Shown one piece after another: positions 1 to 8,605 of a stretch of 64,000 nucleotides of DNA (position 1 is the first letter of the stretch; every line of letters begins with the position of its first letter). This DNA comes from Salinivenus lutea (lineage in GTDB: Bacteria; Bacteroidota; Rhodothermia; Rhodothermales; Salinibacteraceae), in contig NCRC01000015.1 in the NCBI GenBank assembly GCA_002894685.1, forward strand, positions 1-64,000. Direction: 5' to 3'. The notes beneath the pieces are model-generated. The model was not told the origin of the DNA, ran no database searches, and saw only the letters and a program-made list of their open reading frames with translations. A program made the translations under genes and the position numbers.

Positions 1-1758
1 CCCTCCGACTCCCCCACGCCGTCCGACCTCGCCCCCTACACGGCCCACTACCCGTCCTGGGCCCAGGAACTGGCGCGCAAGTACTTCACCAAAACCGTCT
101 CCACCTTCATCCTGCACGGCGACATCCGCGACGTGGTGCCTACACAGGACCGCGACGGACACCGGATCTACCCGTCGCTGCGCCGCTTCCTCACCGACGA
201 CCTCTTCGCCGCCCGCGACCTGGTGGTGTTCTACGACCGGAGCGCGGGCATCCACTTTGCCGACGAGGCCTCCAAAAAAGACTTCAACCGCGCCCTCTCG
301 GGCCACGACACCATCTTCGGCACCGAGTACCAGAAGAACCTGCCGAAGGACCCGCCGCGCGTCTTTTCGCTGCTGGAAAACTACTTCCGCCTCCGCCTCT
401 CCGACGGGAAGCGCGTGGCCTGCATCCTCGACTACGCAGAGACCATCGTGCCCATGGCCGAGGCCTCCATGTACTCGGCCGAGGACCGGCAGGCACTCGT
501 CTACCTGCAAAAGTGGTCGCGCGAGTCGCTCTTTCTGGAGAACGACTTCACGCTCACGCTCCTCACCGAAAACCTGACGGACCTGAACCAGCAGTTCGTC
601 CAGAGCCCGCACACCGCCGAAATCCACGTGCCCATCCCCGAGGAATCGGACCGGCGGCAATACATCGAGTGGGCGCTCGAGGACCGACACGACACCTTCA
701 CCGCCCACTCCGACGTGTCCGGCCCCGCCCTCGCCAGCAACAGCGCGGGCCTCAACTACACCCAGCTCCGCACCATCCTGGCCGACACGCTGGAGAACAA
801 AAACCGGCTGACGGCCGACACGCTCTCGGACCTGAAGAAGGAGTTCATTGAGGCCGAGGCGTACGGGCTGCTGGAATTTATCGAGACCGACAACACGCTC
901 GACCTCGTGGCCGGCCACACCGAGGCAAAGCAGCACCTGCGACAGGCCGCCCGCGCCGTGCAGACGGGGCAGCACGATGTGCTCCCGATGGGCTACCTGG
1001 TCAGCGGCCCCGTCGGCTGCGGCAAAACCTTTCTCATCAACTGCTTTGCCGGGGAGATCGGCATCCCGATGGTGAAGCTCAAGAACTTCCGCTCGCAGTG
1101 GCAGGGCGTGACGGAGGGCAACCTGGAGAAAATCCTGAACCTGCTGGAGGCGATGACCCCGGTGGCCGTGATGATCGACGAGGCCGATGCCGCCCTCGGC
1201 GACCGGGACGCACAGGGCGACAGCGGGGTGAGCCAGCGCGTCTTCTCGCAGATCGTCTCGTTCATGAGCAACCCCAAGCACCGGGGCAAGGTGATCTTCT
1301 TCCTCGTCACGGCGCGCCCCGACCTCATGCCCGTCGACCTGAAGCGGCAGGGCCGGGCCGAGGAGCACCTCTCGCTCTTCTACCCCCACACGCGGGCCGA
1401 CCGCGAGGAGCTGCTGCGGGTGATGATGAACCGGACGGGCGTGGACCTGCCGATGGACGACGTACCGCGCGAGCTGCTGGAGGGCGAGCGCACCTACAGC
1501 GGGGCCGACATGGAGGCCGTCCTCACGCGGGCCGCCTTCCGCGCCGCGGGCCAGAACGACGGGCACGTGACGCCCGAACTTCTGCAGGCGACGGTCAACG
1601 ACTTCATTCCGCCCACCTACCCCACGGAGGTGGAGCTGCAACAGCTGGCCGCGGTCCTCGAGTGCACGAGCCGCGACCTGCTCCCCGAGCGCTTCCGACA
1701 GATGGACCGGGCGGAGGTCGTCGAGCGCCTTTCGATGCTGAAGCGGCAGGTGGATTAA
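1..1758 (+). CDS. AAA+ ATPase, Ycf46-like (5' end outside window)
   Basis: The frame is open from the first base of the window, so the gene starts upstream; 585 residues are visible. The C-terminal half is an AAA+ module with Walker A GPVGCGKT (visible residues 336-343), Walker B ending in IDEAD (about 392-396) and an arginine-rich DLKRQGRAEEH segment near 447 where sensor/arginine-finger residues are expected. The N-terminal half (HGDIRDVV, then a long helical stretch) has no Walker A and looks like the degenerate first ATPase domain of Ycf46/double-AAA proteins. No membrane segment or protease domain is visible, so it is probably a cytosolic remodelling ATPase of unknown client. The next gene starts about 200 bases downstream on the same strand. 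Confidence 0.85.
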   Translation, partial: PSDSPTPSDLAPYTAHYPSWAQELARKYFTKTVSTFILHGDIRDVVPTQDRDGHRIYPSLRRFLTDDLFAARDLVVFYDRSAGIHFADEASKKDFNRALSGHDTIFGTEYQKNLPKDPPRVFSLLENYFRLRLSDGKRVACILDYAETIVPMAEASMYSAEDRQALVYLQKWSRESLFLENDFTLTLLTENLTDLNQQFVQSPHTAEIHVPIPEESDRRQYIEWALEDRHDTFTAHSDVSGPALASNSAGLNYTQLRTILADTLENKNRLTADTLSDLKKEFIEAEAYGLLEFIETDNTLDLVAGHTEAKQHLRQAARAVQTGQHDVLPMGYLVSGPVGCGKTFLINCFAGEIGIPMVKLKNFRSQWQGVTEGNLEKILNLLEAMTPVAVMIDEADAALGDRDAQGDSGVSQRVFSQIVSFMSNPKHRGKVIFFLVTARPDLMPVDLKRQGRAEEHLSLFYPHTRADREELLRVMMNRTGVDLPMDDVPRELLEGERTYSGADMEAVLTRAAFRAAGQNDGHVTPELLQATVNDFIPPTYPTEVELQQLAAVLECTSRDLLPERFRQMDRAEVVERLSMLKRQVD

Positions 1759-1961
1759 TTGGGAGACACAGGCGTCCCCGTTCTCCGGCGGACTGCCTCC
1801 CGACCCGATCGACGCCCGCCGCCGCTCGTGCATCCACCGCCGAAACGGCCCTCCGGCACGACGAATTGCACGATCGTACGATAGACCGGATGACACTGGG
1901 GGACGGCGCCGTTATGTTGGGGACTGTCTGTCGATTGCTTCCACCGGCTGCCCGTCTCCGC

Positions 1962-3710
1962 ATGACTGCTTCCCCCCTCCGCCGCCTCGGCCTGCTGGCC
2001 CTCGCCGTGCTTCTGGCGGCCGCGCCGCCCCTTCACGCGCAGGACTACGACTTCACGGTCCCCGACGTCACCGACACCTACGCCCTGGAGAACGCCCGCG
2101 TGGTGCAGGCCCCCGGCGACGTCCTCGAATCCGCCACCGTGGTGGTGCGCGACGGCCTCATCGAAGCGGTGGGGCCGGACGTGGAGGTGCCCTACGACGC
2201 CCGCCGCATCGCCGCCGACTCGCTGACGGTCTACGCCGGCTTCATCGACGGCCTCTCCCACGCCGGCGTCGAGATGCCGGACGACGAGGGGGACAACGGC
2301 GAAGAAATCGACCCCGGCGATCCGCCCTTCGACGCGGCCGGCATTCAGCCGGACCGGTCCGTCCGTTCGTTCCTGACGCCGGACGCGTCGGGCCTGGAGG
2401 GCCTTCGCAAGGCCGGGTTCACCGCCGGGCACGTGGTGCCCGAAGGCCAGATGCTCCCCGGCTCCGGCGCCCTGGCCCTCTACGGCGGCACCTCGGCCAG
2501 CGACATGGTGCTCACGTCCGACGCCACCCTCTTCGGCCAGCTTGAAACCGCCGACGGATACGTGTACCCGGCCACCGAGATGGCCGTGATTGCCAAACTG
2601 CGCCAGCTCGTCCGCGAGGCCGAGCGGCGCCAGGAGCTGGAGACGGCGTACGAGCGCGACCCCACCGGCCAGCGGCGCCCGCCGCAGGACCCGGTGCACA
2701 GCGCCCTCTTTCCCGTCCTGGACGGCGACACGCCCCTCGCATTCTACGCCGACGGCGCCCTCCCCATCCACCGCGTCCTCGACCTGCGGCAGGAACTGGA
2801 CGTTCCCCTCGTGCTGGCGGGCCTCGCCGAAAGCCACGCCACGGTCGATGCCCTGCAGAACACCGACGCCCACCTCTTCCTGACCCTCGACCTGCCGGAG
2901 GCCCCCACGCGCTCCGCGGAGGGCGACACCACCATCGCCGACACCACCGACTCGCCGTCGCGCTACTACCGCCCCGAAGCCCGGACGCCCACGCACGCGT
3001 CCGTCCCCGACGAAGAGGAAAACCTGGAGCTTCGCCACGCGATGGAGCGGCAGGACTACCTCGAAACCGCCGCCACCCTGCATGAGGCCGGGCTCCGCTT
3101 TGGGTTTACGACGCGTGAAGCCGACGCCGGCGACGTGCGCGACAACCTCCGCACCATGATCGACGAGGGCCTCCCCGAATCCGTGGCGCTGGCCGCCCTC
3201 ACCACGCGGCCCGCCTCCGTCCTCGGCCTCAACACCCGGCTCGGCACGGTCGAGGAGGGCAAGATTGCCAACCTCGTTGTGACCGACGGCTCCTACTTTG
3301 CCGAGGACACGAAGGTGCAGCACGTGTTCGTCGACGGGCAGCTGTACGACTATAGCGGCGACGGGAGCGGCTCGGGAGAGATTTCCGGCGATGTATCGAA
3401 GGTCCTCGGCACCTGGTCGTACACCCTGGAGACGCCGCAGGGCGACCGGTCCGGCACCCTCACGTTCGAGGGCGACCAGTCGGGCCTGGAGGGGACCATC
3501 ACGAATTCGCAGGGCACCGAGAGCGAACTGGAGTCCATTTCGTTCGACGGCACCACCCTCTCCTTTACCGTGTCGCCGGAGCAGGGCCCCTCGCTCTCCG
3601 TCACCGTCACCGTAGAGGCGGACGCCTTCGAGGGCTCCGTCTCCACCCCGGGCCCCTCCCTCACCATCACCGGCGAACGCACCAGCGCCCCGAATGCAAT
3701 GAGGAAGTAG
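1962..3710 (+). CDS. Secreted amidohydrolase-like protein with extra C-terminal beta domain
   Basis: 582 residues. The ATG at 1962 was chosen because it directly precedes a signal peptide (MTASPLRRLGLLALAVLLAA, cleavage near HAQ-DY); an open frame continues upstream without coding character. Residues 30-450 have the imidazolonepropionase/dihydroorotase-like amidohydrolase fold: the strand-rich VVVRDGLIEAVG start and the LGTVEEGKIANLVV end. The usual first-strand HxH metal motif reads GFIDGLSHAG here, so the first His is missing and catalysis is doubtful. Residues about 470-582 form an added Gly/Thr/Ser-rich beta domain (GTWSYTLETPQG onward). It is the first of three adjacent paralogues and probably acts in the periplasm. 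Substrate unknown. Confidence 0.8.
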   Translation: MTASPLRRLGLLALAVLLAAAPPLHAQDYDFTVPDVTDTYALENARVVQAPGDVLESATVVVRDGLIEAVGPDVEVPYDARRIAADSLTVYAGFIDGLSHAGVEMPDDEGDNGEEIDPGDPPFDAAGIQPDRSVRSFLTPDASGLEGLRKAGFTAGHVVPEGQMLPGSGALALYGGTSASDMVLTSDATLFGQLETADGYVYPATEMAVIAKLRQLVREAERRQELETAYERDPTGQRRPPQDPVHSALFPVLDGDTPLAFYADGALPIHRVLDLRQELDVPLVLAGLAESHATVDALQNTDAHLFLTLDLPEAPTRSAEGDTTIADTTDSPSRYYRPEARTPTHASVPDEEENLELRHAMERQDYLETAATLHEAGLRFGFTTREADAGDVRDNLRTMIDEGLPESVALAALTTRPASVLGLNTRLGTVEEGKIANLVVTDGSYFAEDTKVQHVFVDGQLYDYSGDGSGSGEISGDVSKVLGTWSYTLETPQGDRSGTLTFEGDQSGLEGTITNSQGTESELESISFDGTTLSFTVSPEQGPSLSVTVTVEADAFEGSVSTPGPSLTITGERTSAPNAMRK

Positions 3711-3792
3711 TTTTAGACTGCTCGCCGGACGGCTGATCGGCCGCCGCCCGCCCCTGTCCCCCCTGCTTTTTGCACCACGGTTTTCACGCCCC

Positions 3793-5217
3793 ATGACTTC
3801 TGTGTTTTCCTCTCGCCTTCCGGTTGCCCTCGGCGTCGTCCTCGTCGCGACGCTGCTCACCACCCCCGCCGCGGCGCAGGACCAACTGCGCGGCGACGCC
3901 CCGAACGACTGGCTCATCCAGGACGCGACCGTCCTCACCGTCACGAACGGCACCCTCGAGAACGGCGACATTCTGGTGCGCGACGGGGAGATCGCGGAGG
4001 TGGGCCAGGACCTCTCGGCCCCCAGCGGCGTGGAGGTCTACGATGCCAGCGGCGAGTACGTGATGCCCGGCATCATCGAGGCGCACCAGCACATGGGCAT
4101 CAGCAACGTCAACGAGGCCACCAATCAGGTCACCGCCGAGGTGGGCGTCGGCGACGTGCTCGACCCGTACGACATCGGCATCTATCGCGCGCTGGCCGGG
4201 GGCGTCACCACGGCGCACGTGATGCACGGCTCGGCCAACCCGATTGGCGGGCGCAACGAGACCATCAAGCTGCGCTACGGCGTCACGAATCCCGATCGCC
4301 TCAAGATGGAGGACGCGCCGCGCACCGTGAAGTTTGCCCTCGGCGAAAACCCGACCGGGCTCTACGGACAGGGCCGCGACCAGGTGCCGCGCACCCGCAT
4401 GGGCGTCGAGCAGGTGATTCGCGAGGCCCTGACGGAGGCGGAACGCTACATGGAGGCACAGCAGGCCTATCAGGCCGGCGATCGGGCGCAGCCGCCGGAG
4501 CACAGCGAGCGCCTCGAGGTGCTGGCCGGCGTGCTCCGCGGCGACATTCTGGTGCAGGCGCACGCCTACCGCGCCGACGAGCTGCTGATGCTCATGCAGG
4601 TGCTCGAAGACTTTGGCGTGCAGGATCTCGTTTTTCACCACGTGAACGAGGGCTTTAAGGTGGCGCCCGAGTTGGCTGCGTTCGGGGACGACGGCGCCGG
4701 CGCCTCCGTCTTCTCCGACTGGTGGTCCTACAAGTTTGAAGTCTACTACTCGACCGCCTACAACGCCGCCATCCTCACCGAGAACGGCGTGAACGCCTCC
4801 ATCAACTCCGACATCCCCGGGGAGCAACGCGACCTCTTCCTCCAGGCGGCCAAAACCCAGCGCTACGGCGACCTGTCGGACACGCAGGCCCTTTCCCTCA
4901 TCACGATCAACCCGGCCAAGCAGCTCGGCATCGACGACGAGGTCGGCTCCATCGAGGAAGGCAAAGCCGCCGACCTCGCCATCTTCAACGAGCACCCGCT
5001 CTCCGTCTACACGAAGCCCCAGCGCACGTACGTCGACGGCGTGGTGCGCTTCGACCACGAGCAGGACCCCGATGACATGCGTCTTCGGGTCGACCCCGAG
5101 GGCACCGTCGACCTCGCCCGGGACGGATGGAGCCGCCACGCCGCCCACAGCTGCCTGAAGGGCGTGACGCACCTGCGGGCCACCCACCAGGGCGTGACGC
5201 TCGAGAATGCCGAGTAA
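3793..5217 (+). CDS. Secreted amidohydrolase (metal-motif intact)
   Basis: 474 residues with an N-terminal signal peptide (MTSVFSSRLPVALGVVLVAT, cleavage near AAAQ). Amidohydrolase superfamily: VRDGEIAEVG near the start, then the intact metal-binding motif IEAHQHMG, later histidines in LVQAHAYRADE and VFHHVNEG, and a terminal GSIEEGKAADLAIF segment typical of the imidazolonepropionase branch. Of the three adjacent paralogues this is the one that keeps the full HxH. Family knowledge suggests hydrolysis of a cyclic amide or a dipeptide-type substrate outside the cytoplasm; the exact substrate cannot be read from sequence. It lies 82 bases after the previous gene and 43 bases before the next, so the three are probably co-transcribed. 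Confidence 0.85.
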   Translation: MTSVFSSRLPVALGVVLVATLLTTPAAAQDQLRGDAPNDWLIQDATVLTVTNGTLENGDILVRDGEIAEVGQDLSAPSGVEVYDASGEYVMPGIIEAHQHMGISNVNEATNQVTAEVGVGDVLDPYDIGIYRALAGGVTTAHVMHGSANPIGGRNETIKLRYGVTNPDRLKMEDAPRTVKFALGENPTGLYGQGRDQVPRTRMGVEQVIREALTEAERYMEAQQAYQAGDRAQPPEHSERLEVLAGVLRGDILVQAHAYRADELLMLMQVLEDFGVQDLVFHHVNEGFKVAPELAAFGDDGAGASVFSDWWSYKFEVYYSTAYNAAILTENGVNASINSDIPGEQRDLFLQAAKTQRYGDLSDTQALSLITINPAKQLGIDDEVGSIEEGKAADLAIFNEHPLSVYTKPQRTYVDGVVRFDHEQDPDDMRLRVDPEGTVDLARDGWSRHAAHSCLKGVTHLRATHQGVTLENAE

Positions 5218-5260
5218 CCGCCGTCGCTCCGCCCCGCGCTCTCGACCGCTTGCTTTTCCG

Positions 5261-6628
5261 ATGATGCTGATCCCCATGCTCTCCTCCGACTCCGTCTCGC
5301 CCCGCGCCCTCGGCCTGTGGGGCCTCCTCCTGCTCTTCGGGGCAGGCCTGCTTCTCCCCCACGCCGCCCAGGCCCAGAACACGCCGGGCGCGCAGGGGCC
5401 GTACGCCCTCACCAACGCCCAGATTCTCGTGACGCCCAGCGACACGGTCGCGAACGGGACCGTGGTGATCCGCGACGACTCGATCGCCGCCGTCGGCCCG
5501 AACGTCTCGGTGCCCTCGGACGCGGAGGCCATTGACGTAGCGGGGCAAACGATCTATCCCGGCTTCATCGACAGCGGCACCCACCTGGGGCTCCAGGAGG
5601 TCGGCTCCCTCTCCGAAACCCAGGACTTTAACGAAATTGGGGACCTGACCTCGCACATGAACGCCCTCACCGCCGTGAACCCGAACACGGTGCACGTCCC
5701 GACGACGCGCGTTCACGGCATCACCGCGGTCATCACCGAGCCCGAGACCGGAATGCTCCCCGGCACCGCGGCCCTCATTGGGCTGCACGGCTACACCCCC
5801 GAGCAGATGCACCTGGGCGGGGTCACCCTCACGAAGCTGGACTTTCCCTCCATCGGTCGCCAAGGGCCCTCCGACGACCGCTCTCCCGAGACCATCAAAA
5901 AGGAATCGGAGGAGGCCCTCGACAAGCTCAACGAGGTGTGGGACGCGGCCGAGCGCTACGCCGCCATCGACTCGGCGGTGGCCGTGCAGCCGGAGGCCCG
6001 CCGGCAGCCCACCCACCTCCCCGCGATGGAAAGCCTCGTGCCGGTCATCCGGGGCGAACAACCGATTCTCATCTCGGCGAATGCCGCCTCCGATATTTCT
6101 GAGGCGCTCGACTGGGCCGAGGAGCGCGGCGTGCTCGACCAGGTGATCCTGGGCGGGGCCCTGGAGGGCTGGCGCGTGGCCGACGAAATTGCGGCGGCCG
6201 GCGTGCCCGTGCTCGTCGGGTCGATCATGCAACCGCCCACCCGCGAGAGCGACCGCTACGACAAGGCGTACCGCACCCCCGCCCTGCTCCACGACGCGGG
6301 CGTCCCGGTGGCCCTCCGCTCCGGCAAAACCGAGAACGTGCGCAACCTCGTCTTCCACGCCGGCTTCGCCGCCTCCCACGGCCTGGGCAAGACAGACGCC
6401 CTCCGGGCCATCACGACCACCCCGGCCCAAATCTTTGATGTCGAGGACCACGTCGGCACAATCGAGGCCGGCAAGCGCGCCAACCTTTTCGTGGCGAACG
6501 GGGACCCGCTCCAGCCCGACACCGACGTCCAGCACCTCTTCATCGACGGCTACAAGCTGCCGCTCGACAACCGCCAGACGCGGCTCTACGACGAGTTCCT
6601 GAACCGGAATCCGGGGCTGGAGAAGTAG
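5261..6628 (+). CDS. Secreted amidohydrolase-like protein, third paralogue
   Basis: 455 residues from the ATG at 5261. A more upstream ATG at 5207 overlaps the previous gene and would bury the signal peptide, so I prefer 5261 (signal sequence PRALGLWGLLLLFGAGLLL, cleavage near AQAQ). The amidohydrolase body is recognisable from VVIRDDSIAAVG to GTIEAGKRANLFV. The metal motif is GFIDSGTHLG: as in the first paralogue, the first His of HxH is replaced. The sequence ends 59 bases before a convergent minus-strand gene. It may be a non-catalytic partner of the middle paralogue, or may use a different metal ligand set. Confidence 0.8.
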   Translation: MMLIPMLSSDSVSPRALGLWGLLLLFGAGLLLPHAAQAQNTPGAQGPYALTNAQILVTPSDTVANGTVVIRDDSIAAVGPNVSVPSDAEAIDVAGQTIYPGFIDSGTHLGLQEVGSLSETQDFNEIGDLTSHMNALTAVNPNTVHVPTTRVHGITAVITEPETGMLPGTAALIGLHGYTPEQMHLGGVTLTKLDFPSIGRQGPSDDRSPETIKKESEEALDKLNEVWDAAERYAAIDSAVAVQPEARRQPTHLPAMESLVPVIRGEQPILISANAASDISEALDWAEERGVLDQVILGGALEGWRVADEIAAAGVPVLVGSIMQPPTRESDRYDKAYRTPALLHDAGVPVALRSGKTENVRNLVFHAGFAASHGLGKTDALRAITTTPAQIFDVEDHVGTIEAGKRANLFVANGDPLQPDTDVQHLFIDGYKLPLDNRQTRLYDEFLNRNPGLEK

Positions 6629-6686
6629 GTGCGGCCGTGTGGAGGGTGGGGCACCCCCCATCTTGCCCTCCCCCGTCCGCCCCTTC

Positions 6687-7172
6687 CTACTCTTCGCCGT
6701 GATCGTCCTCGGAAACGACCTGCGTGGCCGTGTCGCCGCGGAGCTCGGGGTGGCTGATCTTGCCCCCGAGGTTGGCGGTGTACCCGATGAGGGCGACGCT
6801 CACCAGGGCGAGGAGGAGGGTCCCCTGCACGGTCCACCGCGCCAGCCGCTGGCGGACGGCCCCGTACAGAAGGGCCCCGAGCGCCCCACCGCTCGTCGCC
6901 AGGCCCGCCACGAGCCCGTACCACGCGAAGTGCTCGTGCGCCTCAATCGCATCGTGCGAGACCCCGGCCAGGCCCTCCACCACCTCTTCCGCGGGCTCCC
7001 CGGTGAGGTACACGGCAATAATGGCAAGCCCGGCCACGGCGAGGAGGCCGAGGCTGGCCTTCTGCACGTCCTCCTGTCCGCGCCAGAGGCCGAACGCGAG
7101 GAGGAGGGCGCCGAAGAGAATCCCTAGGAGGGGAATGTGATTGAGTACAAGGTGCCAGTGGGCAGCAGACAT
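6687..7172 (-). CDS. Small four-helix membrane protein
   Basis: 161 residues with about four hydrophobic segments (near residues 10-27, 40-57, 83-105 and 116-132). It opens with a histidine-rich MSAAHWHLVLNHIPLLG, resembling the HxxxxHxP start of DUF2231-type predicted membrane proteins, and has further His residues in the SHDAIEAHEHFAWYG loop. Haem or metal coordination is possible but unproven. It follows the DUF2202 gene by 92 bases on the same strand and may belong to the tail of the metal-efflux gene group. The product is hydrophobic and short, and no enzyme domain is visible. Confidence 0.65.
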   Translation of the reverse strand: MSAAHWHLVLNHIPLLGILFGALLLAFGLWRGQEDVQKASLGLLAVAGLAIIAVYLTGEPAEEVVEGLAGVSHDAIEAHEHFAWYGLVAGLATSGGALGALLYGAVRQRLARWTVQGTLLLALVSVALIGYTANLGGKISHPELRGDTATQVVSEDDHGEE

Positions 7173-7264
7173 GGGTCGAGGTTGGGCAATTCGGGTTCGT
7201 AGGCGATGGGAAAGAACGCCTCGTTCTGTTGAAGGGGGGAGCGGGCCGGTCCCAAGAGCAGCGG

Positions 7265-7984
7265 TCAGCTGGGGCCCCGCTCCATCTCGCTCTCAATGAT
7301 TGACTGATAGTCCGACGGGGCCAGATACTGAGGCTCGTAGGTGATTCCACGTTGCCCCAGGGTCCGCACGTAGGCCCGAAGATGGTTGCGCGAGCCCTTG
7401 GCCAGGTTCTCGTATACGAGGGTGATGTCCTCGTTGTCGACGAACGTCGCAAGGGCGTCCCGCACGTCCAAAATGTCGATTTCCTCGACCGCCGCCCCCA
7501 CCTTAAGGGCCTCAATTTCAGACTCCTGTCCGGCGGCGACGAGCGAGTCGTGCAGCGCCTGGAGCTCAGCGTTCGCAAACGTCCCCGGCGGACGGCCCGC
7601 TGCGGGATCGGGCAGATCATAACGGTCCAGCAGCAGCCGAACGGCGGTGGTGTGCGTCTCTTCGCTCGACGAGATGTTGTCGAGCGCCCGGACAGGCCAC
7701 GTTTCGGAAAGCGTCCGGTACACGTCGCGGGCCAGTTTTTCTTCTTCTCGCAGAAACTGAAGGTTGGCCGCTTCCGCGTCGCTCACGGACTCCAGGGGAA
7801 GCTGATTGAGGCGGTCGCGCAGGGCCGTCGTGTCGAAACGAGACCCTCCCCGGTCATCCACAGAGAAGAAGGGACGGGGCGCCTCGGGGTCATGGGAGTC
7901 GCAGCCCGTCCAGATTCCCCCCGCCACGCCCAGCAGTGCGGCCAGCGGAAGAATCCAGGTCCATCGATCCAAGAATCGGCCCAT
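7265..7984 (-). CDS. DUF2202 ferritin-like lipoprotein
   Basis: 239 residues. The N-terminus has one hydrophobic stretch ending in GGIWTGCDSH, a lipobox-like site, so it is probably a lipoprotein or periplasmic protein. The body carries the DUF2202 signature LQFLREEEKLARDVY (about residues 74-88), a second ETHTTAVRLLLDRY segment and a third DITLVYENLAKGSRNHLRAY segment. These Glu/His-bearing helices fit a ferritin-like four-helix bundle, which by family analogy may bind metal. It lies downstream of the PII-like and RND pump genes on the same strand with a gap of about 190 bases, consistent with a role in metal handling. That role is inferred from context. Confidence 0.75.
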   Translation of the reverse strand: MGRFLDRWTWILPLAALLGVAGGIWTGCDSHDPEAPRPFFSVDDRGGSRFDTTALRDRLNQLPLESVSDAEAANLQFLREEEKLARDVYRTLSETWPVRALDNISSSEETHTTAVRLLLDRYDLPDPAAGRPPGTFANAELQALHDSLVAAGQESEIEALKVGAAVEEIDILDVRDALATFVDNEDITLVYENLAKGSRNHLRAYVRTLGQRGITYEPQYLAPSDYQSIIESEMERGPS

Positions 7985-8176
7985 GGCTGTGGGTCACACG
8001 CTGTGATTGGAAGCACGAAGTAGAATAGAACGAAACGTACACCCTCGCGGCCGGATTTTCGGAGAACGGGGGGCGGCCTGCCCCACTGGGCGCCTCCCCT
8101 CCAGGCGCGTCCCGTGGGACCGGAGCCCGCCGTTTCAATGTCCGTCCGCTTGGGCACGCTCACGTGCGCTACCGGC

Positions 8177-8530
8177 TCATTCCGTCTCCTCTTTCTCGTC
8201 CTCCGGCCCCACCGAGAACGTCCGAATGTCGATTCCACGCTCCACCGGCAGTACGAACACCTTGCCGTCGCCCCGCCGGCCCGTGTGCGCCGCCTCCGCA
8301 ATCGCGCGGGCGAGGGGCTCCACCCGGTCCGCGGAGCATACCACCTCCAGCTTCACCATATCGGCGTAGGGCGACACCTGCGGGCCGTAGGACTCTCCGC
8401 CGTCGGGGTCGGCCTCGCGCCCAAACCCGTTCACCTCGCTCAGGCTGGCCCCCGGCACCTCCAGTCCCCGGAGCCGCTCCACCACTTCGTCCTGCACGAG
8501 GGGGCGAATGTAGGCAACAATCATGTTCAT
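8177..8530 (-). CDS. PII-like signalling protein, metal-efflux-associated (PII-NG type)
   Basis: 117 residues from the ATG at 8530; in-frame sequence upstream lacks family similarity. The PII core is clear: MNMIVAYIRPLVQDEV, VSEVxGFGR-like LSEVNGFGRE, and the C-terminal GDGKVFVLPVERGIDIRT. The T-loop region, normally with the uridylylated YRGAEY motif, reads GESYGPQVSPYAD, so classical nitrogen signalling is unlikely. It directly follows the RND pump gene (75-base gap, same strand). PII-NG proteins are a described PII subgroup encoded next to heavy-metal RND pumps, and both the position and the altered T-loop fit that group. The likely role is nucleotide- or metal-dependent regulation of the pump. 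Confidence 0.85.
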   Translation of the reverse strand: MNMIVAYIRPLVQDEVVERLRGLEVPGASLSEVNGFGREADPDGGESYGPQVSPYADMVKLEVVCSADRVEPLARAIAEAAHTGRRGDGKVFVLPVERGIDIRTFSVGPEDEKEETE

Positions 8531-8605
8531 GGGTGGGTGATGCGTTGTGGCACGGATACGAAGGAGACTGCGCGGAGACACTCGAGAGATCGCCCGTCTC
8601 CGGGG

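Noticed and set aside
1098-1961. Long open frame upstream of the first amidohydrolase gene, overlapping the AAA gene
   Set aside because: It is antiphase to the well-supported ATPase frame and its translation is Arg/Pro/Gly-rich noise; the real start has a signal peptide at 1962.
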